A stretch of 51,521 nt of DNA. Origin: an uncultured Pelagibacteraceae bacterium. Its GTDB lineage: Bacteria > Pseudomonadota > Alphaproteobacteria > Pelagibacterales > Pelagibacteraceae. Each line of letters begins with the position of its first letter. The stretch's first letter is position 1. Shown here in pieces: positions 13,894 through 21,502 of the stretch. Both the position numbers and the translations under genes were made by a program. The notes below the pieces were generated by a model that made no database searches, was not told the origin of the DNA, and saw only the letters and a program-made list of their open reading frames with translations. The stretch is taken from contig CACBNI010000009.1 in the NCBI GenBank assembly GCA_902540595.1, positions 1 to 51,521 of the forward strand, read 5' to 3'.

Positions 13894-15239
13894 TAAATCA
13901 TCTTAATTATACTTAGGGATTGAATTTTCCCTGAATCATATGCGCCTGCTACAGTTCCCCAATCTTTAGCTGTTGCTTCACCTGCAAAGAAAATACGATC
14001 TCCTACAGACTTTCTTAAAATTTCTCTATATTTAAATGCTCCTGGTTCAGCTGAGGCCCATGCTCCATAATATAAATTATTATTTGACCAATCAACTGCA
14101 TGTGAATTGATCAAATCTTTTTCTATTTTATTTCCAAATATTTTCTTCAATTCATTTAGTGCAAAATCAATAGCGGTGGATCCGTCATCCGAAAACAATT
14201 CTTTACCAAAATTTCCTCCAGGATCACACAAACACAATTTTGAGTCTGATGGATTAATAGTAATTCCAACTCCTTTTGGTGAGGAAGCATTTTGGCTGTC
14301 AATTCTATAGTACAAATACTTGTCCTTAGGAGTTTTTTTAAATAATTTTTTAAATTTGAAGGCAATTCTGTTGTAATGACCCATTGAAATTTTGTGAAAA
14401 GACTCCTCTTTTTCTATACTCAGCTTAGGAGTAAATTTAATTTCGCCTGAGCTTAAAACACCATTTGAGACAGTTATTAGACATGTTTTTGCTTTAATAT
14501 CTCCTTTGTTAGTTGTGACTTTAACTCCAGACCCACTCCAGTCTATCTCTTTTACTTTTGTATTAAGTTTAACTGGGGTAGTTTTAAACATTTCTGAGAC
14601 CAAATATCCGAAACCTTCTTTGCAATGCCAAGGATCACTCTCTCGTATCTCATAATCAAAATTATAATCTTTACATGAGTAATCTGAAAAATCTTTACCC
14701 ATCTCCCATGCACCAATAGTCATATGCATAGTATCAAACCATCTATTATCTTGATATGGAACAACCTCTATCGGGGCAATATCTTTTCTGGTTTTGGCAA
14801 TAGTGCCTTGAATACCATCATACACTTTCCAAATATTATCTTCTTTAGTAATTTTTTTATTACCACTGTACAGATTGTACATTTCCTCTGACCTCTCTTT
14901 ATAAAGATTAAAATTAGAGTTGTTTTCACCAAATTTCTTAAAAGGATTTGTTTCTCCATTATCTAACCAAAGGGCACCCAAATCATAGGGCTCACCAAAT
15001 ATTTGATTGTCTGTAAATGCTCTCCCACCAATTCTTTCTGATGCTTCTAAACATATTGCTTTTTTACCTGCTTTGATAAGCTCCTCGGTTGCAGCGAGAC
15101 CTGCAGCACCCGCTCCAATTATTACAACATCATAATCTTGATTTTCATCAGATCTAATAATATTTGGAAAGGTAATAGCTGTTAAACCTAACAACGATGT
15201 TTTAATAAATTTTCTTCTACTACTATATTTTTTTTTCAT
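13893..15239 (-). CDS. Tat-exported flavin amine oxidase
   Basis: FAD enzyme of the monoamine/polyamine oxidase family, which oxidises amines to aldehydes, releasing ammonia and hydrogen peroxide. Evidence: a twin-arginine signal (SSRRKFIKTSLLGLTA), then the Rossmann motif VVIIGAGAAGLAATEEL, LEASERIGGRAFT (the GG doublet of this family), LGALWLDNG and the C-terminal FAD motif FFAGEATAKDWGTVAGAYDSG. I chose ATG at 15239 (448 residues) because it puts the Tat motif near the start; an upstream in-frame ATG at 15296 would add an unlikely 19 residues. The product is predicted periplasmic, on the same side as the channel ligand domains. Its start overlaps the end of the PrsW-like gene. Confidence 0.88.
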   Translation of the reverse strand: MKKKYSSRRKFIKTSLLGLTAITFPNIIRSDENQDYDVVIIGAGAAGLAATEELIKAGKKAICLEASERIGGRAFTDNQIFGEPYDLGALWLDNGETNPFKKFGENNSNFNLYKERSEEMYNLYSGNKKITKEDNIWKVYDGIQGTIAKTRKDIAPIEVVPYQDNRWFDTMHMTIGAWEMGKDFSDYSCKDYNFDYEIRESDPWHCKEGFGYLVSEMFKTTPVKLNTKVKEIDWSGSGVKVTTNKGDIKAKTCLITVSNGVLSSGEIKFTPKLSIEKEESFHKISMGHYNRIAFKFKKLFKKTPKDKYLYYRIDSQNASSPKGVGITINPSDSKLCLCDPGGNFGKELFSDDGSTAIDFALNELKKIFGNKIEKDLINSHAVDWSNNNLYYGAWASAEPGAFKYREILRKSVGDRIFFAGEATAKDWGTVAGAYDSGKIQSLSIIKMI

Positions 15240-15909
15240 ATTCTCGTCTTTTTTTCTTTTGAGTTTTTTTAAGTCTTGAGAACATTCTAAGAGCAATTAT
15301 CCAAGAGATTATGATTAATGTTAGAGATATTATAAAGTTCGAGCCTGCAAATAAATTGTAGCAACCGTGTAATACAAATGGAACAATAAAAGCAAAAAAT
15401 AAATTATCTCCTTTTTTGATAAAAGCATACTTCATAAAAAAGTAACCCATGAAAACTCCAAACACAGCATGTGCAGGAACTGCCGAAAACGATCTTAAGA
15501 TTGCTAAAGACATTGAGGTAGTTTCAAAATAATCAGCTAACAAATAAACATAATAAAAATTTTCTAATGTAGCAAAACCTAACGAAACTGTTACACCATA
15601 AACAATTCCATCCATTGGTTCATTGAAGTCTTTCATTTTATAAACAAGATAATATAGAACACTAAGTTTTAACCCCTCTTCAACTGGCGCTGCTGTTAAA
15701 AATGATGAAATTAAATTTTCACTTACTCTTGTGCTGCTATAAAAGAAGTCTGAAATATAAGTATTTAAAAAATAAGCAGGAATAGTAATTAAAATTCCAT
15801 AAAGAAATACTTTAATTATTTCTCCTCTAGGTTCTTTAAATTTATCTGAATAAACAAAAAATAATATTATTAAAATTGATGGTAATATAGTTACTAGGAG
15901 CAAACTCAT
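15223..15909 (-). CDS. PrsW-like intramembrane metalloprotease
   Basis: A 228-residue polytopic membrane protein with the PrsW signature: EEGLKLSVLYY (paired Glu), GFATLENFYYVY (Glu-Asn) and SAVPAHAVFGVFMGYFF (His), spread over about seven hydrophobic segments. In Bacillus PrsW cuts an anti-sigma factor. Here the substrate is unknown; the exported peptide or the channel subunits are local candidates. Its ATG shares a base with the stop of the upstream HTH gene (TAATG) and its end overlaps the oxidase start by 17 bp. Confidence 0.82.
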   Translation of the reverse strand: MSLLLVTILPSILIILFFVYSDKFKEPRGEIIKVFLYGILITIPAYFLNTYISDFFYSSTRVSENLISSFLTAAPVEEGLKLSVLYYLVYKMKDFNEPMDGIVYGVTVSLGFATLENFYYVYLLADYFETTSMSLAILRSFSAVPAHAVFGVFMGYFFMKYAFIKKGDNLFFAFIVPFVLHGCYNLFAGSNFIISLTLIIISWIIALRMFSRLKKTQKKKRREYEKKI

Positions 15910-16370
15910 TATGTTTTTTCAATTGTAGTTTTAATTTTTAAAATTTTATTTTCTAAAGCATGAAATGCATCAAAAATTTCTTTTTTTTCTGCAGCTGAAA
16001 TTGCATCGCCTTTTTCGCCTCCTGGATTTTTTGCTTTATTAATTGCGCTCATTAATTCTCCATGAAGAATTGTAAATTTTACTAATAATTCATTGATATC
16101 ATGATTTTGAGCCTTCGAATTTTCAAGCTCTTTTAGAATAATGTATTCATGCGCTCTTAATAGATAAGGAGTAAGTCCATTTTCTATACACGCTTTATCA
16201 ATTTTAACAGCATCTCTATGATCTAATTGTTGATCTAGATCTGGATCACTACATTTTCGAATAAAAGACTCGCTTTTTCCGGTTGCCCTCTCAATTAATT
16301 CAGTTTTAAGATTTTTTATAGCTTCAGCCAAACCGTGTTCAATTGATGAAATTTCTCTAATCTTAGCCAT
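15909..16370 (-). CDS. CII-like helix-turn-helix protein, first gene of the element 2 operon
   Basis: The 153-residue protein has an N-terminal DNA-binding-like part: LAEAIKNLKTELIERATG, then KSESFIRKCSDPDLDQQLDH and RDAVKIDKACIENGLTPYLL. This reads like the phage CII-type pattern 'tGks...v.k.sdPd....l...A..ld'. The C-terminal half is a helical, perhaps oligomerising, region. It opens the operon that encodes protease, oxidase and channels, and lies next to an inverted TGGACAAA/TTTGTCCA repeat it may bind. The family call is tentative. Confidence 0.6.
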   Translation of the reverse strand: MAKIREISSIEHGLAEAIKNLKTELIERATGKSESFIRKCSDPDLDQQLDHRDAVKIDKACIENGLTPYLLRAHEYIILKELENSKAQNHDINELLVKFTILHGELMSAINKAKNPGGEKGDAISAAEKKEIFDAFHALENKILKIKTTIEKT

Positions 16371-16400
16371 AAGTTTATAAATGAAATTCTAGTACAAATA

Positions 16401-16460
16401 TTGGACAAATAAAAACTAATTAAATGTGGTTTTGTCCAGAATTAATAAGGCTTTTTCACA
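16401..16460. promoter_or_regulatory. Divergent control region with TGGACAAA/TTTGTCCA inverted repeat
   Basis: A perfect 8-bp inverted repeat (16402-16409 and 16431-16438) lies between the minus-strand operon and the plus-strand small genes. On the plus strand, TTGTCC (16432-16437), a 17-bp spacer and TTCACA (16455-16460) resemble the 47-residue peptide gene's promoter. On the minus strand the other TTGTCC sits upstream of the HTH gene, without a convincing -10. A shared regulator is inferred. Confidence 0.5.
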
Positions 16461-16512
16461 TACCTTAATTTCAAATCATAATTATCTTTTTCTTATAACG
16501 AAAGGAAAAAAA

Positions 16513-16599
16513 ATGAAAAACTTATTAAGACATTTAAGAATAATCGAAATCAATTTCGGTTTCGATTTAATCAAACCTTACAGAAAGGAGGATGTATGA
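16513..16599 (+). CDS. Short leader peptide (28 aa) coupled to the exported repeat peptide
   Basis: ATG at 16513 follows GAAAGGA and encodes MKNLLRHLRIIEINFGFDLI and eight more residues. Its TGA overlaps the next ATG (ATGA), and the GGAGG for that gene lies inside it, so translation of the two is coupled. Inside it, AATCGAAA (16542-16549) and TTTCGATT (16560-16567) form a hairpin. It may be a regulatory leader and not a functional protein. Confidence 0.5.
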   Translation: MKNLLRHLRIIEINFGFDLIKPYRKEDV

Positions 16600-16775
16600 A
16601 AAAGTTAGCTTTAGTAATTGGTTTACTATCTATGATTGCCACTTCTGCACAGGCATTTACATATAGTAGCCCTAACGTTTTTGGTGGTTACAACTACTAT
16701 AATAACGGTTCATTTGGATATTCTACACCAAATGTTTTCGGTGGTTACAACTACCACGGAAATTTATTTAACTAA
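16596..16775 (+). CDS. Small exported peptide with tandem PNVFGGYNY repeats (59 aa)
   Basis: ATG at 16596 has a strong AAAGGAGG ribosome site. The product has a signal peptide (MKKLALVIGLLSMIATSAQA) and a mature part of about 39 residues built from two units, SSPNVFGGYNYYNNGSFGY and STPNVFGGYNYHGNLFN, rich in Gly, Tyr and Asn. It has no Cys and no charged core. I do not recognise a family. A strong terminator follows. It could be a secreted signal, surface or amyloid-like peptide, and it lies divergent from a membrane protease and ligand-gated channels. Confidence 0.72.
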   Translation: MKKLALVIGLLSMIATSAQAFTYSSPNVFGGYNYYNNGSFGYSTPNVFGGYNYHGNLFN

Positions 16776-16784
16776 TGTGAAACT

Positions 16785-16808
16785 AGCCCCTCAGAAATGA
16801 GGGGCTTT
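16785..16808 (+). terminator. Terminator-like hairpin after the exported peptide gene
   Basis: AGCCCCTC (16785-16792) and GAGGGGCT (16799-16806) form a perfect 8-bp stem with a six-base loop, followed by only three T. Termination may be partial, letting some transcripts reach the downstream zinc-ribbon gene. Confidence 0.65.
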
Positions 16809-16821
16809 CAAAAGGAAAAAT

Positions 16822-17202
16822 ATGAATAGAAATACTAAATTAAGATGTAAAAATTGTGGACAAAAAGAGACTTTAGAAAACGTAAAACAAAGTATGAATA
16901 CTAAAATACTTATTGCTCAAGTTCCAAGAGTTAGGGAAAAAGATGGTCTAGATATATATCCACTCCTATGTCTAAAATGTAATTATGTTACTGAGTGGGC
17001 TTCTGATCCATTAAATGAGTCTAAAAAAGCAGTTGATGGAGTAGAATATTTTAAGAAATTTAAATTAAATAAAAAATACCGGGCTTATTTTAATCCCTAT
17101 AAAGAAGATTTAGTAAATAGAGGTTATACAAAATCTGAAACAATTAAGTACTCGATAGGATGGTTTTTTATAATTGTTGGATTGATAGCTTTTTTTAATT
17201 AA
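16822..17202 (+). CDS. Zinc-ribbon protein with C-terminal membrane anchor
   Basis: Unrecognised 126-residue protein. The N-terminus LRCKNCGQKETL and the later LLCLKCNYVTEW give two CxxC knuckles about 35 residues apart, a zinc ribbon. The C-terminus IGWFFIIVGLIAFF is one membrane helix, so the ribbon would face the cytoplasm. An AAAGGA ribosome site precedes ATG. It converges with the next gene, overlapping it by 4 bp. Confidence 0.7.
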   Translation: MNRNTKLRCKNCGQKETLENVKQSMNTKILIAQVPRVREKDGLDIYPLLCLKCNYVTEWASDPLNESKKAVDGVEYFKKFKLNKKYRAYFNPYKEDLVNRGYTKSETIKYSIGWFFIIVGLIAFFN

Positions 17203-17522
17203 ACACCATAGATCATTGAAAACAAATTCGATACTATACCAAATACTACTGCAATTTTTGCAAGGATTGCCCAAAATTTAGTACCTCTATATTTGTCTGC
17301 AGATCTCCAAATTCCAACTACTGTATAAATTTGAAAAGGAATAAAAAATCCCCACATAGCATCTTCACTCATTCCTACAGCGATAGTGAATGCTCCAACT
17401 AAGAAACCAAAAATTATACCAATACCAACACCAACTCCCCAATACGACATTGGAAGAGACAAATCTCCATTCCAAAATCTTACAAAAAAATTTTCTTTTT
17501 GAGATTTTTTTCTTTTCGCCAT
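17199..17522 (-). CDS. Small multi-pass membrane protein
   Basis: A 107-residue protein with a basic N-terminus (MAKRKKSQKE), then FFVRFWNGDLSLPMSYWGVG and about three hydrophobic segments, with the conserved-looking GIWRSADKYRGTKFWAILAK between the last two. The 'W.g...l..syW....w.sa..y.G....a.lak' layout is familiar from uncharacterised small proteobacterial membrane proteins, without known function. It lies next to the right end of element 2. Confidence 0.7.
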   Translation of the reverse strand: MAKRKKSQKENFFVRFWNGDLSLPMSYWGVGVGIGIIFGFLVGAFTIAVGMSEDAMWGFFIPFQIYTVVGIWRSADKYRGTKFWAILAKIAVVFGIVSNLFSMIYGV

Positions 17523-17547
17523 AAATTACCCTAACAAGATTGTGTAC

Positions 17548-17566
17548 GTTGGTAAATAGTTGGTAA
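17548..17566 (+). repeat. Arm-type repeats, element 2 right end
   Basis: GTTGGTAA at 17548 and 17559 (11-bp period), 95-113 bp before the core, plus an imperfect TTTGGTAA at 17594. Spacing and orientation match the right end of element 1. Confidence 0.6.
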
Positions 17567-17660
17567 AAAATTATTTAAATAGTTAAAAAAAGTTTTGGTA
17601 AATTAATGTTGAAAATGTTAACTTATTTTTAGTTTGAAATCGGTTTTTAGAGATAAATAA

Positions 17661-17700
17661 ATTATGAGTGTACTGCTCTAACCAACTGAGCTACAGGCCC
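17661..17700 (-). repeat. Attachment core copy 3 (right end, original tRNA 5' half)
   Basis: Exact direct copy of the 5' half of the CAU tRNA, here still joined to what looks like its native upstream DNA, with tRNA-Val(GAC) 56 bp further up on the same strand. This is therefore the ancestral 5' end displaced by the two insertions. Confidence 0.92.
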
Positions 17701-17756
17701 AAAACTTAAGGTTAGTTATATCATTTTTTTTTAGTTATCAATTAAAGATATTAGTG

Positions 17757-17831
17757 TGGTGGGCCGTGTTGGTTACGCTCCAACTACCCCTGCAATGTCA
17801 ATGCAGTACTCTACTATTGAGCTAACGGCCC
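17757..17831 (-). tRNA. tRNA-Val (GAC) with non-canonical D and T loops
   Basis: The reverse strand folds into a cloverleaf: acceptor GGGCCGT/ACGGCCC, D stem GCTC/GAGT, anticodon stem CTGCA/TGCAG with loop TTGACAT (anticodon GAC), T stem GTTGG/CCAAC, discriminator A, encoded CCA. The D loop AATAGTA lacks the usual GG, and the T loop AGCGTAA lacks TTC, so the standard elbow contacts are missing on both sides. It lies 4 bp after rpoD on the same strand and just upstream of the displaced 5' half of the CAU tRNA. Confidence 0.82.
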
Positions 17832-17835
17832 AGTA

Positions 17836-19659
17836 TTAACTTTCTAAGAAGCTTTTTAGTTGTTTTGATCTACTTGGGTGTTTTAATTTTCTTAGTGCCT
17901 TGGCTTCTATTTGTCTAATTCTTTCTCTTGTGACAGAGAACTGTAATCCAACTTCTTCCAAAGTATGATCAGTATTCATACCTACCCCAAATCTCATTCT
18001 CAATACCCTTTCCTCTCTTGGTGTTAATGTGGATAATATTTTAGTAGTTGCTTCTCCAAGATTTGACTTAATTGCTTGTTCGAGTGGTGCTAGTGCTTTT
18101 GTATCTTCAATAAAATCTCCTAGACTACTATCCTCCTCATCACCAACTGGTTTTTCTAAAGATACGGGTTCTTTTGAAATTTTTAAAACTTTTCTAACTT
18201 TATCAAGTGGCATTCTCAGTTTTTGAGCTAATTCTTCAGGAGTAGCCTCTCTTCCAAATTCACTCAAAATTAATCTTTGAGTTCTGACTATTTTGTTAAT
18301 TGTTTCGATCATGTGAACAGGGATACGGATCGTTCTAGCTTGATCGGCAATTGATCTAGTTATAGCTTGCCTAATCCACCAAGTGGCATATGTAGAAAAC
18401 TTATATCCTCTTCTATATTCAAATTTATCAACCGCTTTCATCAGGCCAATATTTCCTTCTTGAATTAAATCTAAAAATTGAAGGCCACGGTTAGTATATT
18501 TTTTTGCGATTGATATTACTAATCTTAAATTAGCTTCAACCATCTCTTTTTTTGCAATTCTAGACTCCTTTTCTCCTTTTTGCACTCTACTTACTAATTT
18601 TTTGAAATCTGTTACTGATATTCCAAGTTTATGACTAATTTCAATTAATCTTTCTCTAATATTTTTAAATTCTTCTATATTTTTAGTGAAAAATTGTTTC
18701 CAAATATTATTAGTATCTAAGAATTTTTTTAAATTTGGGTTAATTTCATTTCCAATATAAAATTTAACAAATTCATTTCTTGGAATTTTATGATCCATAG
18801 CAAGTCTTAAAAGATTACCCTCAAGAGAAACAATTTTTTTATTTTCAACATAATGTTTTTGCACAAGTTCTTCTAAAACTGATGGGGATAACTGAAGTGA
18901 TTTGATATTTTCTAAAATATCACTAACAATTTTATCGTGACCCTTGTCTTTTGCTGGTGAAAAATTTTGTGAATTTAAAACACAGTCTAATTTTTCTTTT
19001 TGGTATTTTATTAATTTTGTATATTCTTTAGTTAAAGTGTTAACAGTTTTTAAAACTTTAGGCTTAATCTCAGTTTCCATTGCAGCAAGAGTGGGATTAA
19101 AGTCATCATCCTCATCAGATGAACCTTCCTCTTTGTCAGTCTCACCAGCATTTTTTTGTTTAGCACTTGGGCCAGTTGACTCGTCTTCCATGTAATTAGT
19201 ATCAATATCAATAATTTCTCTAACTAAAATTTCATCTTTTTGTAATTTTTCATTCCACTCAAAAAACTGTTGAGCTGTAATTGGGCTTTGAGAAAGCGCA
19301 ATTAACATTACATCTTTTCCAGCCTCAATTCTTTTTGCAATTGCAATTTCACCTTCTCTAGAAAGAAGTTCTACACCACCCATCTCACGTAAATACATCC
19401 TGATAGGATCATCACTTTTTTCAATTGTCTTTCCCTCTTCTTTACCTGAGTTTTCTTTTTTTCTTAAAACTTTAAAATCAGATTTTTTTTCAACTAAGGA
19501 AACATTTTCATTCAAAATATGAATAAAAGCTTGAGACAAGTTTTCGTCAGATAAATTTCTTTTTCCAAGAGATTTGCTTAATTCCTCATAGGTTATAAAA
19601 CCTCTATGAGTTCCACGACCCATTAATCTAGCAAATGATTTTGTTATAATTCTTTCCAC
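17836..19659 (-). CDS. rpoD: RNA polymerase primary sigma factor RpoD
   Basis: Directs RNA polymerase to housekeeping promoters. The 607-residue protein shows region 1.2 ([21 protein letters not shown]), region 2 ([35 protein letters not shown], and [17 protein letters not shown] for -10 binding and melting), region 3 and region 4 ([13 protein letters not shown], then [17 protein letters not shown], the -35-binding helix-turn-helix). The acidic spacer (residues about 150-190) is typical of proteobacterial RpoD. It lies after dnaG on the same strand, the classic macromolecular-synthesis order, and before tRNA-Val. Confidence 0.97.
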   Translation of the reverse strand: MERIITKSFARLMGRGTHRGFITYEELSKSLGKRNLSDENLSQAFIHILNENVSLVEKKSDFKVLRKKENSGKEEGKTIEKSDDPIRMYLREMGGVELLSREGEIAIAKRIEAGKDVMLIALSQSPITAQQFFEWNEKLQKDEILVREIIDIDTNYMEDESTGPSAKQKNAGETDKEEGSSDEDDDFNPTLAAMETEIKPKVLKTVNTLTKEYTKLIKYQKEKLDCVLNSQNFSPAKDKGHDKIVSDILENIKSLQLSPSVLEELVQKHYVENKKIVSLEGNLLRLAMDHKIPRNEFVKFYIGNEINPNLKKFLDTNNIWKQFFTKNIEEFKNIRERLIEISHKLGISVTDFKKLVSRVQKGEKESRIAKKEMVEANLRLVISIAKKYTNRGLQFLDLIQEGNIGLMKAVDKFEYRRGYKFSTYATWWIRQAITRSIADQARTIRIPVHMIETINKIVRTQRLILSEFGREATPEELAQKLRMPLDKVRKVLKISKEPVSLEKPVGDEEDSSLGDFIEDTKALAPLEQAIKSNLGEATTKILSTLTPREERVLRMRFGVGMNTDHTLEEVGLQFSVTRERIRQIEAKALRKLKHPSRSKQLKSFLES

Positions 19660-19726
19660 AGCAATAAAAGTTTGGAAGTCTTATATAATGTCAAATTTGC
19701 AAAAATCCACGACTAAATTAGCAGGA

Positions 19727-21502
19727 TTAATTGAGATTCTGCTTTTTTTTCAGCTCTTTTAGCTCATTAAATGTGGTCTCACTCATATCAACTGAGAACT
19801 TCGATTCTAATTCTTGTATTCTAAACTCAAGATCATAATTCATTAAATCTCTTGAAATATCCTCTAACAATTCGATCGTTTTTTGATCGTCTTCAGCTTG
19901 ATTTTTGAGAATATGTTTTATAGGTGCAAATTTATTTATTTTTTCTAATAATTGATTGTCTAACTTTAAATCCTCAATTGTAATTTGCTCTCCAGATTTC
20001 AGTTTCTCAATTATTAATTCAAATATTTTTTTATTAACTTCAGTAAATAACTTAATATTTTCAATTAAATGTATATTTGCTTGTAACAAATTTAAATTAT
20101 TCATTACTAAATATAATAAAGAAAACTCCTTAAGTTCAACCCCTGTCAATGATTGACTGTCATTAAAATGCTTTTTTGTTGAATCTAATGATTTAGTTCT
20201 TTTAACAAAAAATCTTTTCTTATTTTGATTAGAATGTGGTGTTAATTCAGCAATTTTTTCTAAAAAATATTCTAGTACATATTTTTTTATAAAATCATCC
20301 TTAATTGTACTTGCAATACTTCTCAATTTTTTTTCAAAAATTGCTAATGAAGAAGGATTATTTTCTGTTTGTTTTTTATAATGACTAAAAATAAATTGAT
20401 GAATAGAAAGCTTACTTTGTTTAGTAAAATCAATGAAATTAGCTTTACCATTTTTATTCACATAACTATCAGGGTCTTCCTTTTCTGGTAAAAATAAAAA
20501 TGAAATATTTTTTTCTGGTTTTAATTCTTTAATAGAGTTTTCCGCTGCTCTTAATGCAGCTTTATAACCACTTTCATCACCATCAAAACATATAATAATG
20601 TCATCAAAAAACTGATTAAGAGTTAAAATTTGTTTATCAGTCAAAGAAGTTCCAAGATTGGCAACTGCATTGTCAATCCCATTTTTACTTAAACCAACAA
20701 CATCCATATAGCCCTCAACTAAATAGATATGATCCATTTTATTAGAAAGCTTTCGAGCTAAATCCAAATTATATAAATTAGACCCTTTTTTAAAAAAATT
20801 TGTTTCAGGAGAATTTATATATTTAGCCAAGTAATCTACGTTTTCGATTATTCTCCCTCCTAAAGCTATTGGTTGACCTGAGATATTATTGATTGGAAAG
20901 ATTAATCGTCCTCTAAATCTTTCGACATAAATTTTCTTTTTTTCATCTAAGTAAAATAAACCCGTTTCAACTAAAGTTTGCTCACTATAATTATCTTTTA
21001 ATTTCTCAAAGAAATTTGGATTTTTTTCTATGTATCCAATTTTAAATTTTTTAACTTCTTCTTTAGTTAAAGATCTATTTTTTAAATAATCTCTTGCAAT
21101 AAAATAACTCTCGTTTTTTAATAATTCACTGTGATAAAAATCTACATACTGACTAAAAATTAATTGGTACTCTTTCCATTTTTTTTCTCTTTCTTCATCT
21201 TGTATTGAAAACATATAAGGCTGCATTCCAGCTAATTGGGCTAAATACTTAACTGCTTCACCAAATCTAAGATTTTGAATTTTCATAACAAAATCAAAAA
21301 TGTTTCCGTGCTCTGAAGTTGCAAAACAATGATAAAATTCTTTTTCATCATTTACTGTAAATGAAGGTGTTTTTTCGTTTTTAAATGGAGACAGCCCAAC
21401 AAACTCTTTACCTCTTTTTTTTAAGGAAACTGTTTTTGAGACCACTGTTGATACTTTTAACCTTGTCTTAATTTCATCAAGGTATTCTTTTGGATATTTC
21501 AT
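19727..21502 (-). CDS. dnaG: DNA primase DnaG with degenerate zinc site
   Basis: Makes RNA primers for replication. The 591-residue protein has the N-terminal domain (GLSPFKNEKTPSFTV, EFYHCFATSEHGNIFDF), the RNA-polymerase domain (FRGRLIFPINNISGQPIALG) and the TOPRIM domain (YLVEGYMDVVGL, IICFDGDESGYKAAL), then a weakly conserved helicase-binding C-terminus. Of the four usual zinc ligands (C-x2-H ... C-x2-C) only one Cys remains in the visible pattern, so zinc is probably not bound. It starts where the GatB/YqeY gene ends (shared base) and is followed by rpoD. Confidence 0.95.
   Translation of the reverse strand: MKYPKEYLDEIKTRLKVSTVVSKTVSLKKRGKEFVGLSPFKNEKTPSFTVNDEKEFYHCFATSEHGNIFDFVMKIQNLRFGEAVKYLAQLAGMQPYMFSIQDEEREKKWKEYQLIFSQYVDFYHSELLKNESYFIARDYLKNRSLTKEEVKKFKIGYIEKNPNFFEKLKDNYSEQTLVETGLFYLDEKKKIYVERFRGRLIFPINNISGQPIALGGRIIENVDYLAKYINSPETNFFKKGSNLYNLDLARKLSNKMDHIYLVEGYMDVVGLSKNGIDNAVANLGTSLTDKQILTLNQFFDDIIICFDGDESGYKAALRAAENSIKELKPEKNISFLFLPEKEDPDSYVNKNGKANFIDFTKQSKLSIHQFIFSHYKKQTENNPSSLAIFEKKLRSIASTIKDDFIKKYVLEYFLEKIAELTPHSNQNKKRFFVKRTKSLDSTKKHFNDSQSLTGVELKEFSLLYLVMNNLNLLQANIHLIENIKLFTEVNKKIFELIIEKLKSGEQITIEDLKLDNQLLEKINKFAPIKHILKNQAEDDQKTIELLEDISRDLMNYDLEFRIQELESKFSVDMSETTFNELKELKKKQNLN

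Larger units (their letters stand above)
10633..17700. mobile_element. Element 2: integrase-less cargo element in tandem with element 1
   Basis: The segment lies between the second and third copies of the tRNA 5' half (10633-10672, 17661-17700); excision would give 7028 bp. It contains paired GTTGGTAA repeats at 10778-10796 and 17548-17566, at distances from the core close to those in element 1, but no recombinase. Gene content: a five-gene minus-strand operon (HTH protein, PrsW-like protease, amine oxidase, two ligand-gated ion channel homologues), divergent small secreted/membrane genes and a 47-residue membrane peptide. Composition resembles the host more than element 1 does. I infer that it is moved in trans by the neighbour's integrase, or by a related one, or that it is an older element that lost its integrase. 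Confidence 0.75.
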
